A stretch of DNA of 64,000 nucleotides from Lysobacter_L cavernae. GTDB taxonomy: Bacteria > Pseudomonadota > Gammaproteobacteria > Xanthomonadales > Xanthomonadaceae. The notes beneath the pieces were generated by a model that saw only the letters and a program-made list of their open reading frames with translations, did no database searches and had not been told where the DNA came from. Both the position numbers and the translations under genes were made by a program. The DNA lies in the NCBI RefSeq assembly GCF_042648505.1, contig NZ_JBHRXK010000004.1, forward strand, positions 248,001 to 312,000, read 5' to 3'. This document shows positions 54,163 through 64,000 of this stretch, one piece after another (the stretch's first letter is position 1; every line of letters begins with the position of its first letter).

Positions 54163-55136
54163 GTGTGCAGTTTGCTCCGCTCCGCGTCACCGATCCGGCC
54201 GTGTTCGGCCGGGTCGCCGTGCTCATGGGTGGCACAAGCGCCGAGCGCGAGGTGTCGCTCGATTCCGGCCGCGGTGTGCTCGAGGCACTGCGCTCGCGCG
54301 GCGTCGACGCATTCGCAGTCGACGGCATCGCGGCACTGATCGAAGCCATTCGCGCCGGCAGTGTCGATCGCGTCTTCAACATCCTGCACGGCAACAAGGG
54401 CGGCGGCGAAGACGGCGTGTTGCAGGGCGTGCTCGAGGCACTTGGCGTGCCCTACACCGGTTCGGACGTGCTCGGTTCGGCGCTGACCATGGACAAGATC
54501 CGCACCAAGCAGGTGTGGATGGCATCAAACCTGCCGACGCCGCGCTACAAGCGCATTGCCCCGGGCGAGGACGTGCACGCGGCGGCGCGCGAACTCGGCC
54601 TGCCGGTGATCATCAAGCCGTCCAGCGAAGGGTCGAGCGTGGGTATCTCGCGCGTGCTCGAGGACGCCGGCATCGACGAGGCCGTGGCTCTGGCCGCGCG
54701 CTACCCCGGCGAGATGCTGATGGAGCAGATGATCATCGGCGACGAGCTGACCGTGGCCGTGCTGGTCAACGGCAGCGGCCACACCGCGCTGCCGTCGATC
54801 CGCATCGTGCCCAAGGGCGAGTGGTACGACTACCACGCCAAGTACATCGCCGACGACACCCAGTACTTGTGCCCGGGCCTGGACGGTGCGGCCGAGGACG
54901 AGATCCGCCGCCTGGCGATCGCGGCCTTCGTCGCGGCGGGCTGCAAGGGCTGGGGCCGCGTCGACGTGATGCACGACCGCAGCAGCGGCCAGTTCTACCT
55001 GATCGAGGTCAACACCGCGCCGGGCATGACCAGCCACTCGCTGGTGCCCAAGGCGGCGCGTCAGGTCGGGATCGAGTACGACGAGCTGTGCTGGCGCGTG
55101 CTGGAAGCGACCGTGGCAGGAGGTGCTCTGGGGTGA
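54159..55136 (+). CDS. ddl: Ddl, D-alanine-D-alanine ligase
   Basis: 325 residues from GTG 54159 (GTGA overlap with murC). ATP-grasp motifs are VAVLMGGTSAEREVSLDSG, IKPSSEGSSVGISRV, WGRVDVM and LIEVNTAPGMTSHSLVPKA. The early loop reads HGNKGGGEDG, two residues longer than the common HGxGGEDG form. It makes the D-Ala-D-Ala dipeptide used by MurF. ddl-ftsQ order is standard; GTGA overlap with ftsQ. Confidence 0.97.
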   Translation: MSVQFAPLRVTDPAVFGRVAVLMGGTSAEREVSLDSGRGVLEALRSRGVDAFAVDGIAALIEAIRAGSVDRVFNILHGNKGGGEDGVLQGVLEALGVPYTGSDVLGSALTMDKIRTKQVWMASNLPTPRYKRIAPGEDVHAAARELGLPVIIKPSSEGSSVGISRVLEDAGIDEAVALAARYPGEMLMEQMIIGDELTVAVLVNGSGHTALPSIRIVPKGEWYDYHAKYIADDTQYLCPGLDGAAEDEIRRLAIAAFVAAGCKGWGRVDVMHDRSSGQFYLIEVNTAPGMTSHSLVPKAARQVGIEYDELCWRVLEATVAGGALG

Positions 55137-55888
55137 ACGCCATGCTGCGCCTCGTCGGGTGGATCCTCGCGCTGGCCCTGGTCGCGTTGCCGGTCGTGGC
55201 CGTGCTCAACGGCTGGGTCGGTGCGAACCAGTGGCCGCTGCAGAAGCTGCGCGTGACCGGACAGTTCGAGCGCGTGGATGCGGCGTTGCTGCAGAAGACC
55301 TTGCTGCCGTATGCGCGGAGCGGCTTCTTCGCGGTCGACCTGGCGGCGGCGCAGGACGCGGTGGCGCGGTTGCCGTGGGTCGAAACCGCGCAGGTGCGCA
55401 AGCGTTGGCCGGACGTGCTCGAGGTGAGCGTGGTCGAGCACCGGCCGTTCGCGCGCTGGGGCAAGGACCGGCTGCTGTCGCAGCAGGGCCGGCTGTTCCC
55501 GTCGAAGGGCATCGAGGTGCCCAAGGGCTTGCCGCAGCTGGGTGGCCCCGACACCCGCGTGGCCGAAGTGGTGGCGCTCTACAACGAGTCGCGCGCGCTG
55601 TTCACGCCGATCGGGCTGGACGTGCGCGCGGTCGAGCTGGACCCGCGTGGCAGCTGGACGCTCGGCCTGGGCAACGGCGATGCCGCCGAACGCATGCAGG
55701 TCGTGGTCGGGCGCAGCGAATCGCGCGCACGGTTGGGCCGTTTCGTGCGGTTGATGCCGCAGTTGTTGGCGCAGCGCGTGCAGATGCTGGTGCGCGCCGA
55801 CCTGCGCTACACCAATGGTTTTGCACTGACGTGGGCGCCGATGCCGGCACCGGCGGCGGTGCCGCAACAGCAGCAAGGACAGTCATGA
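55133..55888 (+). CDS. ftsQ: FtsQ, division protein
   Basis: 251 residues from GTG 55133, with AGGAGG at 9 nt. A short cytoplasmic tail, one membrane helix (about 6-26) and the POTRA domain (LQKLRVTGQFERVDAALLQ, about 38-105) are visible, then a beta domain. It links early and late divisome proteins. The tail ends Pro/Gln-rich. An ATG at 55142 is an alternative start. Confidence 0.94.
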   Translation: MNAMLRLVGWILALALVALPVVAVLNGWVGANQWPLQKLRVTGQFERVDAALLQKTLLPYARSGFFAVDLAAAQDAVARLPWVETAQVRKRWPDVLEVSVVEHRPFARWGKDRLLSQQGRLFPSKGIEVPKGLPQLGGPDTRVAEVVALYNESRALFTPIGLDVRAVELDPRGSWTLGLGNGDAAERMQVVVGRSESRARLGRFVRLMPQLLAQRVQMLVRADLRYTNGFALTWAPMPAPAAVPQQQQGQS

Positions 55889-55902
55889 GCGTATCCGTAT
55901 GA
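55885..55902 (+). CDS. Mini-ORF of 5 codons bridging ftsQ and ftsA
   Basis: ATG 55885 overlaps the ftsQ stop (ATGA). The frame reads MSVSV and ends at TGA 55900-55902, which overlaps the ftsA ATG 55899 as ATGA. It would carry a terminating ribosome from ftsQ directly to ftsA, whose own upstream sequence (GTATCCGT) has no ribosome site. Likely a coupling element. Confidence 0.4.
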   Translation: MSVSV

Positions 55903-57149
55903 ACCGCAAGGGTGACAAGTCGCTGATCGTCGGTCTCGACATCGGCACCTCGAAGGTGGTGGCGCTGGTCGGCGAGTACTCGCCGGATAACGGCCGGCCG
56001 GGCACCCCGATCGAGGTGATCGGCATCGGTTCGCACGAATCGCGCGGCCTCAAACGCGGCGTGGTCGTCGACATCGAGTCGACGGTGCAGTCGATCCAGC
56101 GCGCGATCGAGGAGGCCGAGCTGATGGCCGGCTGCGAGATCCGTTCGGTCTACGCCTCGATCTCGGGCAACCACGTGCAGTGCCGCAACTCGCAGGGCAT
56201 CGCCCCGATCCGTGACGGCGAGGTCACCTACGGCGACCTCGATCGCGTGCTGGAAGCGGCCAAGGCGGTGGCCATTCCGGCCGACCAGAAGATCCTGCAT
56301 GCGATCCCGCGTGACTACGTGCTCGACGACTCGCAGGAAGGCATCCGCAACCCGGTCGGCATGACCGGCGTGCGCCTGGAGGTGCATGCGCACCTGGTGG
56401 TGTGCGCGCAGTCGGCCGCGGCCAACATCAGCAAGTGCGTGCAGCGCTGCGGCTTGCAGGTCGACGACCTGATCCTCAGCGTGCTCGCTTCCAGCAATGC
56501 GGTGCTGACCAGCGACGAGCGCGAGCTCGGCGTGGTGCTGGTCGACATCGGTGCCGGTACCACCGACATCGCGGTGTTCGTCGGCGGCGCCATCGCGCAC
56601 AGCGCGAGCCTGCCGATCGCCGGCGACAAGGTCACCGAGGACATCGCGCACATGCTGCGCACGCCGACGCCGGAGGCCGAGCAGATCAAGGTCCGCTACG
56701 CCTGCGCGCTGGCGCAGATGGCCACCGCCGAGGAAAGCATCCAGGTGCCGTCGGTCGGCGACCGCCCGCCGCGGCGGATGCCGCGCCACTCGCTGGCGCA
56801 GGCGGTGCAGGCGCGCTACGAGGAAATCTTCGAAATGATCCAGGCCGAGCTGCGCCGCAGCGGCTTCGAGCAGCACGTGCGCGCTGGCATGGTCCTGACC
56901 GGCGGCGCCGCGAAGATGGAAGGCGTGGTCGAACTGGCCGAGGAAATGCTGCAGATGCCGGTGCGTGTCGGCATCCCGCAGCACGTCACGGGACTGGGCG
57001 AGGTGGTCGGCAATCCGGTGCACGCCACCGGCGTCGGCCTGTTGCTGATGGGCAGCCAGATCGAACACCCGCGCCGGCCGGTGATCTCCACCGGTCGTGC
57101 CGGCAGCTTCTTCAACAAGCTCAAGAACTGGTATCGCGGCGAGTTCTGA
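55899..57149 (+). CDS. ftsA: FtsA, actin-like membrane anchor of FtsZ
   Basis: 416 residues. Actin-fold motifs are LIVGLDIGTSKVVALVGEY (phosphate 1), VLVDIGAGTTDIAVF (phosphate 2) and GMVLTGGAAKMEGV (adenosine). The SHS2/1C domain follows the first motif. The C-terminal amphipathic helix (FFNKLKNWYRGEF) is the membrane-targeting sequence. It tethers FtsZ and recruits later division proteins. Confidence 0.97.
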   Translation: MNRKGDKSLIVGLDIGTSKVVALVGEYSPDNGRPGTPIEVIGIGSHESRGLKRGVVVDIESTVQSIQRAIEEAELMAGCEIRSVYASISGNHVQCRNSQGIAPIRDGEVTYGDLDRVLEAAKAVAIPADQKILHAIPRDYVLDDSQEGIRNPVGMTGVRLEVHAHLVVCAQSAAANISKCVQRCGLQVDDLILSVLASSNAVLTSDERELGVVLVDIGAGTTDIAVFVGGAIAHSASLPIAGDKVTEDIAHMLRTPTPEAEQIKVRYACALAQMATAEESIQVPSVGDRPPRRMPRHSLAQAVQARYEEIFEMIQAELRRSGFEQHVRAGMVLTGGAAKMEGVVELAEEMLQMPVRVGIPQHVTGLGEVVGNPVHATGVGLLLMGSQIEHPRRPVISTGRAGSFFNKLKNWYRGEF

Positions 57150-57347
57150 CCGTGCACACGGTGCGAACCGCCACGAGGTGTACGGAATCGACGCGGCGGA
57201 TGCCGACGCCGGTTTCCGGTCCGGACAGGGAGTTCGGGCCATGCGGGCAGGCGAGGCGACGACGAAGGGTTCCAGACGTTTTTTTGGCAACACCAGCACT
57301 TCGGAAGACACAGCACATAACTAGCAACACATAACGAGGGCGACGAC

Positions 57348-58586
57348 ATGGCACATTTCGAACTGGTTGAAAACATGGCCCCGAACGCGATCATCAAGGT
57401 CGTGGGCGTGGGCGGCGGTGGCGGCAACGCCGTGGCGCACATGGTCAGCGGCAGCGTCGACGGCGTGGAGTTCATCACCGCCAACACCGACTCGCAGGCG
57501 ATCAAGAACTGCGGCGCCAAGCTGCAGCTGCAGCTCGGCAGCAACGTCACCAAGGGCCTGGGCGCCGGCGCCAACCCGGAAGTTGGTCGTCAAGCCGCCT
57601 TGGAAGACCGCGAGCGCATCATGGACGCGCTGACCGGCGCCGACATGGTCTTCATCACCGCCGGCATGGGCGGCGGCACCGGCACCGGCGCCGCGCCGGT
57701 GGTGGCGCAACTGGCCAAGGAGATGGGCATCCTGACCGTGGCCGTGGTCACCAAGCCGTTCCCGTTCGAGGGCCGCCGCCGCATGCAGGTCGCGCTCAAG
57801 GGCATCGAGGAACTGAGCCATCACTGCGACTCGCTGATCACCATCCCCAACGAGAAGCTGATCACCGTGCTTGGCCGCAACGCCACGATGATCCAGGCGT
57901 TCCGCGCCGCGAATGATGTGCTGCTCGGCGCGGTGCAGGGCATCGCCGACCTGATCGTGCGCCCGGGCCTGATCAACGTCGACTTTGCCGACGTGCGCAC
58001 CGTCATGTCCGAGATGGGCCTGGCAATGATGGGCACCGGCTCGGCGCGCGGCGACGACCGTGCCCAGGCCGCGGCCGAGTCGGCGATCCAGAATCCGCTG
58101 CTCGACGACGTCAACCTGTCCGGCGCCAACGGCATCCTGGTCAACATCACCGCCGGTCCGGATTTCACCATGGCCGAGTTCGACGAGGTCGGCCGCACCA
58201 TCGAGAACTTTGCCTCGGAAGACGCGACCGTGGTCATCGGCACCGTGCTTGACCCGGACATGCAGGACGAGGTCAAGGTCACCGTGGTCGCCACCGGCCT
58301 CAATCGCGTGGCCTCCAAGCAGTCGCTGCGTGGCCATGACCGCGACAGCGGCTTCGAAAGCCAGCGCCGCCCGCAGGTGCAGCTGGTCAACACCCAGGTC
58401 AAGCGCGACGGCACCACCGGCCTGCCGATCGACGACGGCTTCGGCGGCCCGGTGATCCCGAGCTTCGGTGGCAGCCTGCGGGCCCCGTCGCGCGGCAGCG
58501 AACCGGCGGTCCCGGCCGTGGCCGACTTCGGCAGCGACAGCAGCTACCTCGACATACCGGCGTTCCTGCGCCGTCAGGCCGACTGA
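57348..58586 (+). CDS. ftsZ: FtsZ, tubulin-like division GTPase
   Basis: 412 residues. The tubulin signature GGGTGTG is at 108-114, the synergy loop NVDFADVR is intact and a variable linker of ~60 residues follows the GTPase core. The conserved C-terminal peptide is YLDIPAFLRRQAD, the docking site for FtsA and ZipA. ATG 57348 has GAGGG at 7 nt. The 198-bp gap before it (with a T7 tract and two CACATAAC copies) leaves room for ftsZ-specific promoters. Confidence 0.98.
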   Translation: MAHFELVENMAPNAIIKVVGVGGGGGNAVAHMVSGSVDGVEFITANTDSQAIKNCGAKLQLQLGSNVTKGLGAGANPEVGRQAALEDRERIMDALTGADMVFITAGMGGGTGTGAAPVVAQLAKEMGILTVAVVTKPFPFEGRRRMQVALKGIEELSHHCDSLITIPNEKLITVLGRNATMIQAFRAANDVLLGAVQGIADLIVRPGLINVDFADVRTVMSEMGLAMMGTGSARGDDRAQAAAESAIQNPLLDDVNLSGANGILVNITAGPDFTMAEFDEVGRTIENFASEDATVVIGTVLDPDMQDEVKVTVVATGLNRVASKQSLRGHDRDSGFESQRRPQVQLVNTQVKRDGTTGLPIDDGFGGPVIPSFGGSLRAPSRGSEPAVPAVADFGSDSSYLDIPAFLRRQAD

Positions 58587-58610
58587 CCGGTCCGTTCGTC
58601 CGTCCTCATC

Positions 58611-58677
58611 GCCCCGGGCTCCGGCCCGGGGCGCTTGGGTCGGCCGGTCCCGCCACGCGGGCCGGCCGACCGGTTTA
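58611..58677 (+). terminator. Double hairpin terminator of the dcw cluster
   Basis: Hairpin 1 is GCCCCGGGC-TCCG-GCCCGGGGC (58611-58632). Hairpin 2 is GGTCGGCCGG (58638-58647) with CCGGCCGACC (58662-58671), followed by GGTTTATT. Placed 25-90 bp after ftsZ, this is the best intrinsic terminator in the window. Confidence 0.8.
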
Positions 58678-58829
58678 TTGGCCCGTGGCCGTCGGCGGGA
58701 CAGTGACCGGTTTCCGTTAAGGTTCAGCGATCCCGGTGGTATTCTTCCCACCCGTTCAGGCGAGAACGATTTGCATCCGCCTGTCCACGCACCCACATAA
58801 CCACCGAATAATCAGGTCGCCCGATTTCG

Positions 58830-59741
58830 ATGTTGCGCCAGCGCACTCTCAAGAACGTGATCCGCGCCACCGGCGTGGGCCTGCACAGCGGCGAGAAGGT
58901 CTTTCTCACCCTGCGTCCGGCCGCGGCCGATACCGGCATCGTGTTCCGCCGCGTCGACCTCGACCCGGTGGTGGAAGTGCCTGCCCGCGCCGATCTGGTC
59001 ACCGAGACCACCCTGTGCACCGGCCTGAGCTGCGGCCCGGCCAAGATCCAGACCGTCGAGCACCTGATGTCGGCGCTGGCCGGCCTGGGCATCGACAACG
59101 TCATCGTCGAGCTGTCGGCGCCGGAAGTGCCGATCATGGACGGCTCGGCCGGCCCGTTCGTGTTCCTGCTGCAGTCGGCGGGCATCGCCGAGCAGGAGGC
59201 GCCCAAGCGCTTCATCCGCATCAAGCGTCCGGTCGAGGTTCGTGATGGCGACAAGGTCGCCCGCTTCGAGCCGTACGACGGCTTCCGCCTCGGCTTCACC
59301 GTGCAGTTCGATCATCCGGCGATCCCGACCGCGCAGTCGCGCGCGCAGGTCGAGTTCTCGACCGCCAATTACATCCAGGAAGTCAGCCGCGCGCGCACCT
59401 TCGGCTTCATGCGCGACCTGGAATACATGCGCGAGCGCAACCTCGGCCTGGGCGGCTCGATGGACAACGCGATCGTGCTCGACGAGTTCCGCGTGCTCAA
59501 CGACGACGGCCTGCGCTACGCCGATGAATTCGTCCGCCACAAGATCCTCGACGCGATCGGCGATCTGTACCTGGCCGGACACCCGATCCTCGGCGCCTAC
59601 GAGGGCTTCAAGTCCGGCCACGCGCTCAACAACAAGCTGGTGCGTGCCCTGCTGGCCGAACGCTCGGCCTGGGACGAGGTGACGTTTACCGAACCCGACG
59701 CCGCCGAGCCGGTCGTCTACGGTGCTCCCGCCACGGCCTGA
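58830..59741 (+). CDS. lpxC: LpxC, UDP-3-O-acyl-GlcNAc deacetylase
   Basis: 303 residues. Zinc and catalytic motifs include TVEHLMSALAGLGIDN (E77, H78), the mobile loop SARTFGFM equivalent (SRARTFGFMRDLE), HKILDAIGDLYLAG with zinc His and Asp, and KSGHALNN with the catalytic His. Committed step of lipid A synthesis and an antibiotic target. It has its own 158-bp gap after the dcw terminator, consistent with a separate promoter. Confidence 0.97.
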   Translation: MLRQRTLKNVIRATGVGLHSGEKVFLTLRPAAADTGIVFRRVDLDPVVEVPARADLVTETTLCTGLSCGPAKIQTVEHLMSALAGLGIDNVIVELSAPEVPIMDGSAGPFVFLLQSAGIAEQEAPKRFIRIKRPVEVRDGDKVARFEPYDGFRLGFTVQFDHPAIPTAQSRAQVEFSTANYIQEVSRARTFGFMRDLEYMRERNLGLGGSMDNAIVLDEFRVLNDDGLRYADEFVRHKILDAIGDLYLAGHPILGAYEGFKSGHALNNKLVRALLAERSAWDEVTFTEPDAAEPVVYGAPATA

Positions 59742-59815
59742 GCCGGGCCGCGGATTCAGGTCCGCAGCAAGCGTTTACACGAAATGGGCCCTCGTCACAG
59801 ACGTGAATGCTGCGT

Positions 59816-59895
59816 GACGTCTTAACGTTTTAATAACGTTTAATTTCTGAAATATTTCTAACCCTTTAACAATTTCAAGAGGTTAGGCCTTTAGC
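59816..59895. other. AT-rich patch between convergent lpxC and dciA
   Basis: 59821-59880 has 14 G+C of 60, against a very GC-rich background. It contains the near-direct repeat TAACGTTTTAA/TAACGTTTAAT. No terminator hairpin with T run is clear. Confidence 0.6.
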
Positions 59896-59957
59896 ATGCC
59901 CCGACCCCGGCCTTCCGGCGGCTCACGGCATCGACCATGCCAGTGACCCGACGCAGG

Positions 59958-60407
59958 TCAGGAGGCGTCTTCCGGTCCGGAGTGATCGGGGTCTTTCAGG
60001 GACGCCAAAGCGGCTTGCAGGGCTTGTTGGGCAACCGCTGACATGGGTTTGGCTTTCCGGTGGGATTGCGCGGGGGCAGTCGCCGGTGCTGTCGTTTTGA
60101 CGATGAGTTCAGCCGCATCCAGCCCGACGGAACGGGCCGCGTCGAGCAGTTCCGGAGCGACGAGCCGCAGTTTGGCTCGCCACACCGGAGCGTCGACGAC
60201 AAACACGAGCCTGCCGCACTCGTAGTTGGCCAGCCGCGCATGCGCGGCCAACGGGGACGGCAGGTGAGGACGTAACCGTCGGTCCAGTTCGTCGAGCCAG
60301 AGTGCGCGGCGGATCGGGCCCCCCGCCGGTTCCGCGAGCAGCGCATCGAGCGCGGCCCGTGGGGTCGAAGAGTGGGGTCGGGGCAACCTGGGCTTGGAAT
60401 CAGACAT
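59958..60407 (-). CDS. dciA: DciA-like protein (DUF721)
   Basis: 149 residues. The DUF721 domain covers about 25-105 (LDELDRRLRPHLPSPLAAHARLAN.., VVDAPVWRAKLRLVAPELL), a KH-like fold. A linker and a C-terminal helical segment (SAVAQQALQAALASL) follow. DciA loads the replicative helicase DnaB in bacteria lacking DnaC. It is convergent with lpxC. Its ATG is only 7 bp from the M23 gene start on the other strand. Confidence 0.85.
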   Translation of the reverse strand: MSDSKPRLPRPHSSTPRAALDALLAEPAGGPIRRALWLDELDRRLRPHLPSPLAAHARLANYECGRLVFVVDAPVWRAKLRLVAPELLDAARSVGLDAAELIVKTTAPATAPAQSHRKAKPMSAVAQQALQAALASLKDPDHSGPEDAS

Positions 60408-60414
60408 CGGACAT

Positions 60415-61338
60415 ATGACCTATCCATCCATCGTAAACAAAACCCGTGCCCAGCTGGCGACTTGGTTGCAGCAGGCCGGGTATTGGGGCGGGCAGCGGCC
60501 CGCTCTGGCCATCGCGCTGTTGCTGGGCACCGGGCTCGCGGTCGGCGCCGGTGCAGGCATCGCCGACAACGCGCTGTTGCGCGGTAAGGGCGAGCGCCAG
60601 CAGGCCCTGATCGACGCGACCCGCCGTGACGCCCAGCGCGAGATCAACGCGCTGGCGGCACGCATGGGCGAGTTGCAGGCCGAAGCCAACCGGCTCAACG
60701 CGCTCGGCGAGCGCCTGACCCGCATCGGCCAACTGCAGGACGGCGAATTCGACTTCGACAAGCCGGTCGGTATCGGCGGTGCCGGCCCGGTGCGCGACAT
60801 GGCCAAGACCGAGCTCGACGCGGGCATGGCCGTCCTGGGCCAGCAGTTCAAGGCCTCCGGCGAGCAGCTCTCGGTGCTCGAGGCGCTGCTGTTCAACCGT
60901 CAGCTGGACATGAATGCGGTGCCCGGGCGCGAGCCGATCGCAGGCAGCTACATCACCTCTGGCTTCGGTGGCCGTGCCGATCCGTTCAACGGCGGCCATG
61001 CCAACCACAAGGGCATCGATTTCAAGGCCAATGTCGGCGACCCGGTGCTGGCAGTGGCCGACGGCGTGGTCAGCTACTCGGGCGGGCGCTCGGGTTACGG
61101 CAACGTGGTCGAGGTCGACCACGGCAACGGCTACGTGACCCGCTACGCCCACAACTCGCGCCTGACCCGCAAGGTCGGCGAGCTGGTCCGCGCCGGCCAG
61201 GAGATCGCCAAAGCCGGCTCGACCGGTCGTTCGACCGGCGCCCACGTCCATTTCGAGGTCTGGGAAAACGGCCGCGTGGTCAACCCGCGCAACTTCCTGA
61301 GCCAGCAGTCGCCGCTCAAGCTCGAGATCAAGGGCTGA
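60415..61338 (+). CDS. M23 family peptidoglycan endopeptidase, membrane anchored
   Basis: 307 residues from ATG 60415. It has an N-terminal membrane helix (about 30-52), a coiled-coil region (about 58-110) and a C-terminal LytM/M23 domain. The domain has intact zinc ligands: NHKGIDFKANVGDPV (H and D) and GAHVHFEVWENG (HxH). Active enzymes of this type cleave peptide cross-links in the periplasm. A TTG at 60394 would extend it into the dciA start. The gene often precedes secA in xanthomonads (recalled). Confidence 0.88.
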   Translation: MTYPSIVNKTRAQLATWLQQAGYWGGQRPALAIALLLGTGLAVGAGAGIADNALLRGKGERQQALIDATRRDAQREINALAARMGELQAEANRLNALGERLTRIGQLQDGEFDFDKPVGIGGAGPVRDMAKTELDAGMAVLGQQFKASGEQLSVLEALLFNRQLDMNAVPGREPIAGSYITSGFGGRADPFNGGHANHKGIDFKANVGDPVLAVADGVVSYSGGRSGYGNVVEVDHGNGYVTRYAHNSRLTRKVGELVRAGQEIAKAGSTGRSTGAHVHFEVWENGRVVNPRNFLSQQSPLKLEIKG

Positions 61339-61469
61339 TCCAACGCAGCGGTTGAGCGCTGCGTCGCACTCTGGGCCAGCGCAGGGCGCAAGCCGCGCGC
61401 CCGTGGCTTGCAAGCACCTGGCCTCGCCCCCACGCTACAATCGGCGCGGCCAAAGACCAGGCTCGACAT

Positions 61470-61500
61470 GATCGGGGCGCACGGCGCCCCGATCTCGTTT
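61470..61500 (+). terminator. Hairpin between the M23 gene and secA
   Basis: GATCGGGGCGC (61470-61480) pairs perfectly with GCGCCCCGATC (61484-61494), loop ACG, followed by TCGTTT. A TACAAT at 61436-61441 just upstream could be a -10; if so the hairpin lies in the secA leader and would act as an attenuator instead. 61339-61610 holds nothing else clear. Confidence 0.6.
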
Positions 61501-61610
61501 CTGGATTCCCCGTTTTCTATGGATTGCTCGGGGAACTTGCCGGCGGTCGCGCGTTCTTAACGCGCCTGCCCGGCGTTTTCCCGATCCGCTTCACGGACCC
61601 GTACCCGCTC

Positions 61611-64000
<2,390 letters not shown>

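Noticed and set aside
61339..61610. A SecM-like arrest peptide before secA
   Set aside because: No upstream frame with a signal peptide and an arrest-like C-terminus was seen; only a hairpin is present.

Overview
The window is a high-G+C, densely coding stretch from a gammaproteobacterium of the Xanthomonadaceae/Lysobacteraceae (Lysobacter-, Luteimonas- or Xanthomonas-like). Three things suggest this: the type II secretion genes run E-F-G-H-I-J-K-L-M-N-D with the secretin last and GspN in place of GspC (the xps arrangement); xerD-dsbC-purL precede that cluster; and the dcw cluster is followed by lpxC, a dciA/M23 pair and secA. Nothing looks plasmid- or prophage-like. No tRNA, rRNA or CRISPR was seen. 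The assignment rests on gene order and protein motifs, not on any database search.

Layout. 1-5044: end of lptF, lptG (LPS export), an RDD membrane protein (minus strand), xerD, dsbC. 5181-9149: purL. 9223-20806: the type II secretion operon, interrupted between gspE and gspF by a small GIY-YIG nuclease gene inside inverted palindromic repeats, and between gspF and gspG by a 125-bp tandem duplication. Two glycosyltransferases follow gspD with overlapping starts. 23062-28352 (minus strand): lpxO, ettA, pyrF and an AzgA-type purine permease. 28517-32926: glyA, a CTP-synthase-like amidotransferase homologue, nrdR, ribD and a methyltransferase. 33065-37270: an FMN riboswitch, then ribE-ribBX-ribH-nusB-thiL. 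37324-40597 (minus strand): a GlcD-like FAD oxidase, yraN and lpoA, divergent from rsmI. 41711-42079: RNase P RNA.

42545-58586 is the division and cell-wall cluster: promoter, mraZ, rsmH, ftsL, ftsI, murE, murF, mraY, ftsW, murG, murC, ddl, ftsQ, ftsA, ftsZ. Nearly every junction is a 4-nt ATGA/GTGA-type overlap, indicating translational coupling. At ftsW/murG and ftsQ/ftsA an 11-codon and a 5-codon mini-ORF bridge the junction. After a terminator come lpxC, convergent dciA, a divergent M23 endopeptidase and the first ~800 codons of secA, cut by the window edge.

Most of the accessory signal is in the intergenic DNA. At least 12 copies of a short palindromic repeat (core GTCATTCCCGCG..CGGGAAT) occur outside genes, several as head-to-head pairs. 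One inverted pair encloses exactly the GIY-YIG gene (10976-11362). The most interesting hypothesis here is that this unit is a minimal mobile element and that the gene-less pairs are its non-autonomous derivatives. Other repeats are a 190-280 bp dispersed element (two copies), a 40-bp inverted pair around RNase P RNA, a (AGCTCAA)7 tract, and a short repeat inserted in frame in the GlcD-like gene.
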